64,000 bases of DNA. Origin: Populus alba. Lineage: Eukaryota > Streptophyta > Magnoliopsida > Malpighiales > Salicaceae. Shown here in pieces: positions 33,793 through 45,417 of the stretch. The stretch lies in NCBI RefSeq assembly GCF_005239225.2, contig NC_133302.1, positions 17,463,357-17,527,356 on the forward strand. The letters run 5' to 3'. Made by a program: the position numbers and the translations under genes. A model generated the notes under the pieces. It was given only the letters and a program-made list of their open reading frames with translations, made no database searches and was not told the DNA's origin. Positions within the stretch are counted from its first letter, which is position 1, and each line of letters begins with the position of its first letter.

Positions 33793-35755
33793 TGTCGCAC
33801 CCGACATCGCGACGGCCTTAAAAATTTTTAAATCTTTGGGAAAGAACAGATTTATGGCATCTTGTTCTTTAATGGGGAATGATCTTGTTTAAGGAGTCGC
33901 CACCTAGTATTACGGTGACTAGGAATCCTAACTGGTTAACAGAGATTCTATGGTTCGGGGCTGATTACGTAAAAGGAAAGATATTATCACCCCTTAAACG
34001 TCCTGCCTGAGGCAGGCTGCATTGCTAGTTTCGTCTTCAATTGCTAAATGTTTATTAGTTTACATTATGAAAATTTGCTTATAATATTCCTGACTCTGGC
34101 GGCAGTGAATATTCAACTACGGATAATTCCAACTCTAGCGTTGGTAAATATTACGTAGCTATAAAAAATAAATTTAAATCAGTATTATTATTTTTTATTC
34201 CCGACTCTAGCGCCAGTGAATAAATAAATAATAATACATTTATTTTTTGAATGCACATATTTTCTTATTTTTTTCTAGCTAAATAAAATTGAATAAACGA
34301 ATAAAAATAATATAAATTTAAACCGGTATTTTTATTCCTGACTTTGGCGTCAGTGAATAAACTAATAAATTTACATTATTTTTTATTTTCGCATACACAT
34401 TCTTTATTTTTTTTTTATTTTTCTGTATTTTTTTATTTTTTTATTATTTTTTTGTTGGGGCCGGGCCGGGCTGGACCTAGCCCAACATACGTTTTTGGGC
34501 TGGGCCTAGCTCAGCCCCTATGGGCTAGGCTAAGCCCAGCCAGCCCGGCCTGGCCACTGGCCCAAGCCAGTGGCCCGGCTGGGCTCAGCAGAGCGCACGC
34601 GTGAAGTGAATTCACGCGTGCCTTGAACTATGCGAAGGTAATTAAATTACCTTTGCATAGTGTTCTTGCTACACAAATGCCAATTGAATGAAGAACAAAA
34701 CAAAAAAAAAATGGAGGGGAATGGCGTACCTGCTTCTGGAGTGGCGAAGATGGCTGCAACGCTGGTGGCGACTTTCGCCTGCTTGATCACTTTTCCTTTG
34801 CTTTTCCCTTTTGCTCCTGTGCCCGCAGTCTACTTTCGTTTTCCAACAGATTTTGAGATAGTGAAGGAACTGAGAATGAAGATGCCAGCTTTCGTGGATA
34901 CTAATTTTTTTTGTTTTCTGCAGGAATGAAAGCAAGAGCAGAACCGATTCCCCTCTCTGTGTATTTTGTTTCTGGGTTTATGCTTTGTTTTTGGTCTGCT
35001 TTTTTCTGTTCTTATGCCCTATGTTTTTGGGTTAATTACTCTCTTAACTCTATTTTTCTTGTTCTTAACTCTGCTTTTTCTGGGTTTCTCTCCCCCCTCT
35101 GTGTATTTTTTTAGCTCTCGATCTCCTCCTCTGTGTTGTTCATCTCAGCCTTTTAACAGGCAAGAGCTTCCACAACTGTTACCCCCCCATAAACAGGATC
35201 GTGGTCCACGATTTGCTGCAAATTTCCTGTTGAATCGGCTGCCTCCACGCGAAAATGAAGGGATGATGAACATAAGGATTCTAAAACGGCGTCGTTTGGC
35301 TTGGGAAATGGCAGATTATAGATTGGTCCTTGATGTTTTGAAATGTATCAATTGGGTCCCTTAATCAATAAATTTTAATTTTGCCCCTTGGATTAATTTC
35401 AATTAAATCCCTGAATTTATTTAATTAATCAAATCAAAGTTTAATTAAGTCCACAAACTTATTAATTCTTCTAATTTTCCCCCCTTTTGAATTAATTTCA
35501 ATTAAGTCCTTGAATTTATTTAATTAATTTAATCAAAGTTTAATTAAGTCCACAAACTTATTAATTCTTCTTGATTTCATTAATTAAAATAATTTAAATT
35601 TTAAGTAAATTTTCCAAACTTATTAATTCTTCAATTTCTGACCAATTTATTCTCAAATCTGATAATTTTATCCCTAAACTTCAAAATTTGTTGTCTTAAC
35701 CCCATTGTCAACTATATTTAATTTTTATTATTTGTTCAAAAATTGGGTTATGACA
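33793..35755 (-). mobile_element. Solo LTR, family Y (Tat-like), copy 2
   Basis: A 1963-bp LTR on the minus strand, TGTCATAACCC to GGGTGCGACA, with perfect 5-bp duplications ACAAC at 33788-33792 and 35756-35760 inside the triplet array of the family X LTR. It carries the U5 block TGGCGACTCC (33893-33904), the U5 stem-loop CCTGCC-TGA-GGCAGG (34002-34016) and the triple hairpin region (34500-34665). Open frames inside it are composition artefacts. No internal region remains, so it arose by LTR-LTR recombination. Confidence 0.92.
34500..34665. other. Triple hairpin region of family Y copy 2
   Basis: On the minus strand, in order: ACTATGCAAAGGTAATT with its partner AATTACCTTCGCATAGT; GCACGCGTGAA-TTCAC-TTCACGCGTGC; and GCCCAGCCGGGCCACTGGC closing on TTGG with GCCAGTGGCCAGGCCGGGC. 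Positions correspond to 9542-9659 in copy 1. Stem sequences differ while pairing is kept. Confidence 0.82.
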
Positions 35756-37033
35756 ACAACAATAATGATGATGGTGGTGGTAATGATGACTTAAAGAGGA
35801 CTTTGAGATATAAGATAAATGTAAAGATTACACAATGATAAAAATAAATGTCAAGGTTAGAGGATCCACTAATAGTATTAGAGATAAGTAATGTATAAAC
35901 TCTTTATAAATTATCAACATGATTATATTAATCATCTTATTTACATAACACCATACTTATAAATTTTATCAGGTATTCATGATGCTAACTTATATGTTGA
36001 CAACAAATCAAGTTCCTCTTATAGCAACGATGTCGGCCGAAGACTATGAAAGAACAAGTATTTGATGTACCAAGTTTTATACAGCACAAATCTAGATTAA
36101 CCATTTAACAAGCAAGATATTAAGAATTAATAAGATAAAAATGATAAGACATGTTAATAGCAAGTTGTTTAGGATATAAGTATTAAAGTCCATATTGAGT
36201 TTATATTACTCTTATCCTAACAACATTAATGAAACCTTTTCACCTTGACATAATTAACTTAGCTAGGCATTATGAAGAAGAAAAACATAAATAAACAATA
36301 TAAGAACATAAACATGATATAAGTTAACTAAGTATAGTAAATGAAATGAAAAGCATGAACAAGAGATTAATGAAAGCAAAACTTAAGCATTACAAAAATA
36401 TAATGAGAAAGAGCAAGAACATGATCTTGATCTGAAAAACAAGATCCCTAAATGAATGGTAAATGCCTTCTTTTATAGGCTAAAATTCAGAACTATTCAT
36501 TTGGTAATTGATTATTGATATAGTGGACTTGGTGGACAACAACACTCAAGCATTTTGGCTAGATGAAATGACATTGATGCAATCAGAATTTGGCAAAGTG
36601 TTCTTCATAAAAGTTATTGGAAATTCTCTTTTCCTTCCACCCATAAAATTTCATGTCATTTGGCCTTCTAGAACTCCAGATATGGGTAAACTTCTAAGCA
36701 GTGTTTGGGCTGGATTGCAAGACAAATTCTGACTTCTCTTTTGTGGCCAAACTTTGAATGTGAGAACGGCAAATTTGGGTCTTTCCCTGTTCATGAAAGT
36801 TGTAGGCCTATTTCTTATCTTTCCAGCCATATAAACCAAACTGAAATCCAAGATCTATAGCTCCAGATATGACCCAAAGACTGAACAATGTTTGAATTTG
36901 AATTGAATCAGCATCTCCTTCCTAAGCTTAGCCTTTTCTTTGTCCTTTCACTTCCAATAGTTAATCACAACAATCAATCATTTGAATTGTGAGATATACC
37001 ATAAAAATACATTTTTTAGTACTAATCAGTTGG

Positions 37034-40000
37034 TTGTGGAGTAAGAACAGGTTTAGACATTTCCATGTGTGTTTTATCAAGCAGCTCTTGGATATATCAA
37101 TGTTAGGAAAGAAGAATGCCTTGATGTTGAGGAATAACTTCTACACCTAGGAAGTAGGAAAGAGTGCCAAGATCTTTGAGAGAAAACCGTTTAACTAGAC
37201 AATTAACAAACTGAGATACAAGGTCTGCATTATTACCCATTAGTATAATATCATCTACATACACTAAAAGGTATAGCAATTTAGTGCCAAGTTGCAGAAA
37301 GAATAAGGAAGTATCAGAATGAGAATTTTTGAAACCAAAATCCATGAGAAATTTACGCAACTCCTGATACCAAGCCCTAGGAGCTTGTTTGAGGTCATAG
37401 ATAGCCTTGTGAAGCTTACACATATGAGTTGGATTATAAGAGTCAATGAAACTAGGTGGTTGAGCCATGTATACTATTTTTGCTAAGGTACCTTAGAGGA
37501 ATGCATTGTTGATATCTAATTAGCGAAGAGACCAACCATTGGCAACTACAATACTGAGCACCGGGCGAATAGTGGTTGGCTTAATTACTGGACTAAAGGT
37601 CTCTAGATAATCCACACCTGATCTCTGATGAAAGCCTTTGGCTACAAGGTGTGCTTTGAACCTGTCAATAGAGCCATCATGATTGGGCTTGATGCGAAAT
37701 ATCCACTTACAGCCTACAAGGTTGTTCATATTAGTTGGAGAGACAAGTTCCCATGTTCCATTGCGAACAAGGGCATTGTACTCGTCTGACATAGCACTTC
37801 TCTAGTTGGAATCTTTGAGAGCCTGGGCAACAGTTGATGGTTTGAATTTGGTGAAGAAATCAACTGTGTATAAAGGTTTAGTTTTTGAATAGGTTTGAGG
37901 ATATTATTTTTGGCACGGGTAGTCATGGAATGGCGAGGAGGTGGTGGGGAGGTTGGTTGTGAGATGGGGAGTGAGGTGTTGGAGAGGCAGCTGATAAAGG
38001 TGGTGGTGAGGGAGCAGCAACAGGAGGCAATTCTGGTATAGGTACGTCTGGAGTGTAAGAATGCGGCTGGGATGGAAGGGGAACAGAGACTGTAAGAACT
38101 GGTGGTAACCATGAAACTGTTGTAGTGGAAGTGGGATGTGGAAGCATGCTGTGGAGATTAGTGTAAGGAAAAACAAACTCTACAAATTTGACATGACAAA
38201 AGAGAAAAGTTTTGGAAGTTGACAGTTCAAAACAAAGATATGCATGTTGAGATAACGAGTAGGCCAATAAAGACATAGGGTTTGGATTTGGGTTCTAATT
38301 TATGGGATGAATATGGACAAATCCATGGATAGCATAAGCAGCCGAAACTTTTTAACCTAGAATAGTTGGGTGCTATTTTGAAAATTAATTCAAATCGACT
38401 AAAGAGATTCAAAGTCGGGGTAGGAATCCTATTAATGAGGTAAACAATAGTACTAAAGGCATGATCCCAAAATGTTAATGGAAGGGATGCATGTGAGAGT
38501 AGCGTGAGGTCAGTCTCAATAATGTGATGGTGTTGGCGTTCAGAATATCCATTTAGCTTAGGGGTATGAGGTTGTGTGGTCATATGAGTGATACCAGCTG
38601 TAGAAAGAAATTTTTTGAGTCCTAGATACTCTCCCCCATTATCAGTGTAGAGAGTGATAATGCGGTATTGACAGTAATTCTCAACAATGGCTTTATAACA
38701 TGTAAAAACTTCATGAACATCATATTTGTGTTTAAGGGGATAAAGCTAGACATATTTGGTAAAGTGATCAACAAATATAACATAGTATTTGAAACCATCA
38801 GAAGACACAAGTGGAGAAGTCCAAACATCGTAGAAAACAATTTGTAAAGGATGTGTGGACATAAGTGAGGAAATAGAGAATGGTAACTTATGACTCTTAT
38901 TGTAGAGGCATGCATTACATGAGAAATTAGAAGTGACAGACGAAGACGATTCTAAATAAGAACTAGTGAGGGTGTTTTAAAATAGAAAATGTTAGATGTC
39001 CTAAGTGAGTATGCCAGGTTGTGCCTGTGGTTTTGGTGGTGGAGAAGGCTAGAAGTGGTGGAGATTGTGGTTTGAAAGCTAGCCATTCATATACTTCATC
39101 CTTAATACTGCCCTGAAAGAGAATTGCCCTCGTTTGAAGATCCTTCACAAAGAACAAGTATGGTAAGAACTCGACAAAAACATTGTTAGTGACACAAAAC
39201 TGATAAATAGAAATCAAGTTTCTTTTTATAGTAGGTACACATAGAACATTAGACAATGTAAAGGATGATATGGGAGAGGATAGATGTGAAGAACCGGTGT
39301 GTGTAATGGGAAGATCGGTACCATCACCTATCATAACATCATCGGATCCACGGTAAGGAGAGTGTAGAGATAAATTCTGTAAATGTGCTGTCACATGGTG
39401 AGAGGCACCACTGTCGAGTAACCATGTAGGAGAGGTGGATGAGGTGTTGGCAACAAAGTTTACACGTGGCTGCCAAGGGGAAGCTGAATTTTGTGCTGCT
39501 GAAGGCTCAATATTGGAGGAATTCATCGGTATTAGCTGAAATGATGGACAATGTTTGGCTGTGTGTCCTTAAATGCCACATATTTGGCAGAAGCCTTGAT
39601 ATTGTCGTAGGGGAGGGTGGGTAGGACGATAGGTAGGGCGAGTGTTTGAGGTGAAGGGAGCCCTGAAAGTGGTGGTAGGGGAAGAACGCCAATATTAGGG
39701 ACTGGCAGGGGAGGAATAAGGAGGGTGATAAGTGGAGGAATAAGAAGGGTGATTAGTGGAGGTTGGTCAGGTGCCACGCCATGCATGAGATGTCTTTTGT
39801 GTAGGATTGGCTATAATAGGAAGGGGTGTTGCATGGGATGAGGACGTGGCTTCAAAAGAAAGAAACTTTTCATGTAATTCATCAAATGAAATGGAATTGT
39901 CACGGGCTTGAACTGTACATACAAGTTCTTTGTAGTCATCATCGAGACCATCCATAATTTTGTTAGTGAGGTCTTCTGGATCCATTGGTGCACCTAATAT

Positions 40001-40501
40001 AGCCAGTTCATCAGCACATGCTTTAATAGAGTGAAGAAATTCAGTAATGGTCTGAGATCCTTTAGATGGATTTTTGAGTTGGTTTTTAACTTGTTTGATG
40101 CGACCACGTGAAGGTTTAGCATACGTGTTGGCAAGTATGATCCATGCTTCTTAAGGAGTCCCTGCACAAGCAATAAAAGGAATAATGGTAGGAGAAAGAG
40201 AGCCAATCAAGGCATTAAGCAGAAGCTTATCCTGATGAATCCAAAGTTTATGAGAGGGATTTGTTATTGTGATGTTGTCTGCAGTGATGATATTGGGAGG
40301 GCAAGGTGTTGATCCATCGATGTATCCAATGAGATCATATCTAATGAATAAAGTTTCAAACTGAAGCTTCTAGGAAATGTAGTTTGTGGATGTGAATTTG
40401 AGAGGTGTTTGTGCAATGGCATTTATTGTAATGAGAGGAACCTCATGGTGTGGAAGGCTGGAAGAAGAGATAGTAGCTGCTGAGTCAATTTGGGTGGTCA
40501 T
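37034..40501 (-). pseudogene. Ty1/copia gag-pol polyprotein, degraded
   Basis: From the ATG at 40501: gag (LKFTSTNYIS, stop in place of Trp, KLQFETLF, DGSTPCPP) with a UBN2-like capsid region to about 39780; protease with WLLDSGASHHVTAHL (39526 onward); integrase with WHTHLGHL, the DNGGEYLGLKKF core and a C-terminal GCLCYPW (about 39050-38230); reverse transcriptase (37792-37103) with LVGCKWIFRIK, RFKAHLVAKGFHQ and [12 protein letters not shown]. The frame is lost several times by indels and stops, including TGG-to-TAG. Order (integrase before reverse transcriptase) proves Ty1/copia. It is interrupted after QELLDKTHMEMSK by the family X solo LTR and resumes at 33668. Confidence 0.88.
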
Positions 40502-40584
40502 TTTATGTTTTGAACAAGAAGATCGATGGTTTGTGATAGAAGAAAGAAACTAATGAAGAATAGAATTAGGCATCTCTGATACCA

Positions 40585-40786
40585 TGATAGATGGAACAAT
40601 TTCTACAATGTTGTTGCTTACTTTTATTAATCATCCAAGCTGCTGTACATATAGGTTTAAGAGAAACTAATCAACACCTAAATACAAGGAAGGATAAAAC
40701 GAAGACTCCTAGTCTTAAGGAAGTTTGAACTGTTGCTGAATACAAGGAAGTTTAAAGATGAATGATTTGATCTTCATTCTGATACA
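40585..40786 (-). mobile_element. 5' LTR of the copia element
   Basis: Immediately upstream of the gag leader the minus strand shows the tRNA-Met primer site TGGTATCAGAG (40574-40584), directly after an LTR ending TCCATCTATCA. A TGTATCAGAATGAAG start at 40786 would give a short LTR of about 200 bases. The outer boundary is tentative because the 3' LTR is not in the window. Confidence 0.6.
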
Positions 40787-40879
40787 ATGTTTACTAGGGT
40801 TCAGACTATCGCTATTTAATTATATAATTAAAAAGCGAGTCAGACAGAAGGTAGTTAATTGGCATTTTACAGATATATA

Positions 40880-41075
40880 ATGTAGGTTTATAAATGTAGT
40901 GGTGATTGTTTTTTAAATTATTTTTTTATTTAAAAATACATCAAAATAATATTGTTTAAAAAAATAATAATTTTAACATTAACATATCAATAATTTGAAA
41001 TAAAAAAATTAATATTTTTATTTTTTAAAAAAAATTTTAAAATGCAAAAACAAACTAGCGGTAACAACAATCACA
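40880..41075. mobile_element. MITE copy
   Basis: About 190 bases starting TGTAGTGGTGATTGTTTTT, with AAAAATACATCAAAATAATA and ending AACAAACTAGCGGTAACAAC. It belongs to the same family as the inserts at 1612, 17466 and 43519. Confidence 0.65.
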
Positions 41076-41109
41076 GCATCAGAAGATGCAGTAAAGGATT
41101 CGTATAAGA

Positions 41110-41400
41110 TTCAATCAAATTATTTTTGGAACACGACAGTTAAAACCTTTGAAATCGAAGCATGCACCATAAAATGATGATGATGGCCTTGCTGAACTGA
41201 ACCAGATTGCCTCAGGTTGTGGCTTACGTCGCCTTGCGTTCTGATAGGAAAGACGTCTACGACAGCTTCAATTCGCTTCTTGTCATCAAACTCTGACAAT
41301 TCACGGAACCTAAACAAATTTTGCATCCTAAATGCAGCATCAGCAGACTTGTTTAGCCGTAGATAAATAACATCAGAAAGCTTAGCAAAAGCAACAAAGC
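41110..41400 (-). other. Unidentified coding-like fragment
   Basis: The minus strand is open from about 41385 to 41120 and reads KRLNKSADAAFRMQNLFRFR, then ELSEFDDKKRIEAVVDVFP and a histidine run, GHHHHF. Composition is more balanced than the surroundings, suggesting a former exon. I do not recognise the family. There is no start codon context or clear splice pair, so it may be an exon of a gene whose other parts are lost, or chance. Confidence 0.3.
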
Positions 41401-42130
41401 TAAATCATGGAGATTAAAAATGAATAATTACTAAGAATTCCCCAAGAATCAAGATTCATGAGAGAACCTGCCTGCTGCACTTTTTTATGGCTTCCTGAAA
41501 AGGATTGTGTTCAAGAATTGATCATGAATGATAGTTTTGCTATTTTGAGATTTCAAAGATTTTTTAGTCGTTAAAATAATAATTTAGTAAATAATGAGAT
41601 ATATTTTGTTGGCTTTCTTTAAAAGGATACTAAATGTAAATTCGCGAATGAAATTTATGATATAAAATATAATTTTTCAAACCATAAAAAAAAAAATCCT
41701 TAGAAAACTTTTCGTGATTATTAGTAAAAATAAATAAGAGCATTGATTAATGGTAAAAAGAGAATCACGTATTAAACACAAAAAATTATTGATGTATACT
41801 TTTTTATTCCAAGAATTTTACGTCTTCATATTTATTTTGAGACTGAGAAGGTAGATAAATTATTTTGAATTCAACAATTTAACATGACATGGAAGGAACA
41901 TGCATGAGAGAGAGGATCTAATTAACATGTCGTACAATAATAACTTAATCTATAGCTTTTTTTTTATTTTCCTTTTAATTTTGGTACAATAAAAATCTGT
42001 TCAAATACGTAGAATAAAAGCCCAATCTACTTAGATATAACATATTTAGAGTAGGAGATGAGGCCAGCTTTCAACTGCCATGGATATTTTCTAGCAATTC
42101 CTTAACTTATACTGCATATAGTTTAATTAA
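41401..42130. other. No gene seen
   Basis: AT-rich spacer. The first 50-100 bases upstream of 42130 would hold the 3' untranslated region of the metalloproteinase. Nothing else is recognised. Confidence 0.45.
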
Positions 42131-43060
42131 TTAATTGGAATAGAGAGCATGTATCCCATCAATATCATCCTGGGCGAGATCTCTTTTCTTCTTTCCCGGT
42201 GCTATCGTTGGATACATGATGGCTTCGGGATGATCTTTACTATGATAAAGGCCAAGCAGATGTCCTATTTCATGAACAGTAACGGATTCCAGGTCAGTTT
42301 GATCCATTGCGGGGTCAGTGCTCCAGTTCTCGTCTGCATCGTAATGTAGACGGCCGTCTTGTGGAAAAAAAGCATGAGCCAGTTGATTCCCTGGTCCATC
42401 AAAAGGAACCTGGTCCCCATGATCACCGCTGTAGAACTCAATTACAATATCTGCTGATGCACCGGCTGTCGCCTCCTGGAAAGTGAATGGAGAAACCTTT
42501 GCCCATGTTTGGAAAGCGTTTGAGCAGACCGACCTCAAGGTGTCCGAACCTACAACTTGGACACCCGAGCCAAATCTGTAGGTCAGAGAATACTTGGAAG
42601 GTGGCCACTTTTGTGTCCCGAAAGCATAATGAACAACCATGTGGAACTTGTTGTGTTTTGATGTAGTGCTGTTCGGTTTAGTGGACGGAGTGTTTATGAT
42701 ATCAGGCATTCCACATCGTGGAATCACCATTTGTTGTATGGTACTAGAGTCAAGGTTGCCAGTAACATTCAGATGAAAATATTCTTGGTATGTTTTGAGT
42801 GCTAGCTCCAAGTGGTCATCAAAATCACTGCTTGTGAGAGTGAAATCATCACTTGGGTACTACCCAAGTTTTTTGAGGTATTGTTTGAGCTCAATAAGCC
42901 CTTCCACAGTTTGGCCCTTTTGAACCCCCTCCAGCCCTTGAAGGAAGCTGCTGAAAGATTGGCGATGCTCGGGTTTCAAAGTTCTTGCCTGACCTCTGAA
43001 GGACTGGATAGAAAAGATAACGAGGATTGCTGATAAAGGATGGGAAAGATTAGGAGCCAT
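42131..43060 (-). pseudogene. Matrix metalloproteinase (matrixin) with one in-frame stop
   Basis: A single frame of about 309 codons, with no intron, as in other plant matrixins. From the ATG at 43060 there are a signal-like N-terminus, a propeptide with a peptidoglycan-binding-like fold (QYLKKLG), the cysteine switch PRCGMPDI that keeps the zymogen inactive, and a catalytic domain with FGSGVQVVGSDTLRSV. The zinc site HEIGHLLGLYHS and the Met-turn MYPT follow. One TAG interrupts the propeptide after KKLG (about 42840), and reading continues in the same frame with YPSDDFTL. The protein ends soon after ALYSN, so the C-terminal hydrophobic anchor seen in some plant members is absent. With the stop it would make only a short propeptide fragment. 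The rest is remarkably intact, so this is a very young pseudogene, a segregating null allele, or a base-call error. Confidence 0.88.
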
Positions 43061-43127
43061 ATCGTGTGCTGTTTCGGAGAATGGCTTCAGACGTGGGTTG
43101 TGGCTTTCAATTCTAGTATCGGATGGC

Positions 43128-43135
43128 TATTTATA
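43128..43135 (-). promoter_or_regulatory. TATA box of the metalloproteinase
   Basis: TATAAATA on the minus strand, about 68 bases upstream of the ATG at 43060, within CTATAAATAGCC. Position and sequence fit a plant core promoter. This is a motif-based prediction. Confidence 0.55.
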
Positions 43136-43439
43136 GACATATAGTATGTTGTATTGGCATTGGGAATATAGAATATGTCTTGAGATTTACTACTGTCCTT
43201 ATTTTTGTTAATTCTGATTACTTCTTTTCAAATATTAATTATTTAGACTACATTTATCCTTCAAGCATCTAATTTATTATTTTCTTTCGTAGTAATCGAT
43301 GAAATTACTATCTAAATATTTGAGTTTAACTTTCATTTATATGGTTATTATTAGATATCTTTATCCAACAAAATCAACAACTTCGAGTGATTGTTTTTTT
43401 ATGTAGCTTTTGTGGTTTTGGTTTAAAGAAAGTGTGGTT

Positions 43440-43935
43440 ACCTGTGGTTAGTTGGATTTAGATACGTGTTTGATAAAAATTATAATTGAAATTTATGTGT
43501 AGTAAAAAACATGTTAAAATGTTTGGTGGAAGTGTGATTGTGGTTGTTTTTCAAAGTGCTTTTTAATTGGAAATGCATCAAAATAGTATTTTTTTTATTT
43601 TTAAAAAATTAATTTTGATATCAGCGCATTAAAATGATCTGAAAACATCAAAAAATATTAATTTGAAGTAAAGAAAAAAATAAAAAATTCTTAAATTTTT
43701 TTAATTGGAAAAGCACTTTTGAAACGCTAAAACAAACAGGGTTTTATGAAACCCAGTTAAAAAAACATGTAAAAACTACTTCACAAAAACCACATTTCAA
43801 ACTCAATTTTTTAGTGGGTCACGTAGTATAAAACATAGTTTGGTTTGTTACCAAAACACCTTGTTGCATTTGTTTGCACCGCAAACACAAAAGCAGGTGT
43901 AAAAACAAACACAACCTTCTACTATTAAGAAAGTA
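43440..43935. mobile_element. Nested pair of MITEs
   Basis: An inner MITE (about 43519-43740) runs from GTTTGGTGGAAGTGTGATTG to CTAAAACAAACAGGG. It sits inside a second element whose outer parts read TGTGGTTACCTGTGGTTAG at the left and GTTTGCACCGCAAACACAAA near the right. The inner one has the ATTAAAATGATCTGAAAACA centre of the family at 1612. Exact borders are uncertain. Confidence 0.6.
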
Positions 43936-44066
43936 CATCTCTATTCCGTGTCCTATAAATTTAAATTATTAAATGACTAATACTAAATTGAATCAAAGTT
44001 TTATTTTATCATTTCAATCATTTTATTTTTGTCTTTGTCTTGAATGATTAAATATAGTATATTCTT

Positions 44067-44660
44067 TTAATATATCTTTTTATTTAATTCATCTAAATAA
44101 TGTTGCTGGGAAGGAGCACTTAAAAAATAAATGATCATGGGTTTCCACATGTAAACCACATAAAATACATATTGTAAAGGTGATGATCTGAACAGTCTGT
44201 AGTCTGTTAATAGTGTGTAGACAACCCAAAAAGATAAGCCATAAGATGAAGGAGTGTCATGGGACATGTCTTGGAAACCAAAGAAGATGGTGCATAATAT
44301 TCTTGGGCCTGGTATCTAGAAGTGCCTCCCAAGAGATCCAAAAGAGATGCTTTCAAATCATTATCCACACCTTATATCAAAACATGACTCTTCTCTAGGT
44401 TGATCATCAGCCTTGATAACACAACAAAGTCATCCAGAGCCCTCATCACAACACCCACTAAATTTGTGTCTACCTAACAAAATATCATAAGGTCATCAAC
44501 AAAGCATAAATGAGTAATACTCTCATGTTAACACCTATAGTGATAGTGGTATCTCTGGTTCTAAGTAGCCTTTCTAAGAATACCACCAAGCCCTTCATAG
44601 CCAGCACAAACAAAGTTAGCTACGCGCCTGCTTTGGTTGCGAGAAAGCTTAGGGGCATAT
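44067..44660 (-). mobile_element. LINE (L1-like) reverse transcriptase fragment
   Basis: The minus strand reads ITHLCFVDDLMIFC (44515-44470), the F/YxDD catalytic motif of plant LINE reverse transcriptases. Further on, near 44100-44165, it reads ILCGLHVETHDHLFFKCSFP, the zinc-binding region (zf-RVT) that follows it. Frames are broken and neither end of the element is present. It abuts the gag relic at 44670. Confidence 0.78.
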
Positions 44661-44669
44661 AATATGTGC

Positions 44670-45417
44670 CAAGGATGACTAAACGATCACAATTCTCTGG
44701 GTTATTCAAAAACCAATCCGCTTTAAAAGTTATGGAAAACATCAAACAAGATTGGAAGCTTTTGGTGTTGATAAAAAAGAAAAAGTAGATGGTTTGAGAG
44801 ATCTAGTCACCAGTGAAAAATACTCGAGGTGTAGAAATCTATCATTGGTGACTTTCTTTATGAATCTCAAATTCAAAACGAAAACTTCACAAGCCACTGA
44901 ACTAAATAGGAGAAGAAGAATTAACAATGACAAGGAGTTGAGAGAAGAACCGGAAAAGCTCTATGTATAATTGGGCATCAATAAAGCCCTCGAGATCTCC
45001 ATCAAGGAACAACTCTTCATTGAAGAGAAATTGAGGAAGTTGTGGAGTAACAGTTGATGAACTGATCCTTAAATGTAAAAGCTTTCACTGAACATGAATG
45101 AAAAGTGCATAGACCCAGTCTTCTCAGTAGCATTTTGTATTGATGTGTATAAATATATTATGAATTGGCTCAAATCAAATTGCCTCGACAGTTATAAAAG
45201 GATAAAAAATCTTACCCAAATGATGGCATATATCAGTCCAGAAATTTGGTAATCCACATCCAAACATGCATTGTCATGCATAATTATACATCTATATGCA
45301 CTTGTGTTATGAATTTCAAAATGTGGCCAATAGGTATTCGAAACTTAGGCCCCCCCTACTAAAATCTACAATACTAGGTTTTGTAAAAGGATGGAAAATA
45401 AAGAAAGGGCTCACTAC
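44670..45417 (+). pseudogene. Tat/Ogre ORF1 end and gag leader relic, copy B (left part)
   Basis: Reads FKN-PI-type residues then IKQDWKLL and a lysine-rich coiled coil (NRRRRINNDKELREEPEKL), matching the end of ORF1 at 55740-56000. It retains TGG where that copy has a TGA stop. The gag leader follows (CTAGGTTTTGTAAAAGGATGG). The relic is interrupted at 45413-45417 (ACTAC) by a family X solo LTR. Confidence 0.78.

Larger units (their letters stand above)
33669..37028 (-). mobile_element. Solo LTR, family X (Athila-like), carrying a nested LTR
   Basis: It runs from TGACACAATC (33669) to GTACTAATCA (37028). Perfect 5-bp target duplications GTTGG lie at 33664-33668 and 37029-37033, inside copia coding sequence. 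Without the nested LTR (33793-35755) its length is about 1.39 kb. It matches the solo LTR at 45418-47055 and the LTR at 58486-60342. Characteristic blocks are GCAGGAGTGTCRAAGTAATA, GGCAAGACCGGGGTC, an AAC/AAT triplet array and CACCTTGACATAAT. Orientation is inferred from the LTR next to the integrase at 63241. Confidence 0.9.

Noticed and set aside
34344..35364. Several open frames of 60-130 codons
   Set aside because: All are inside the family Y solo LTR with T-rich composition and hairpins; no homology recognised.
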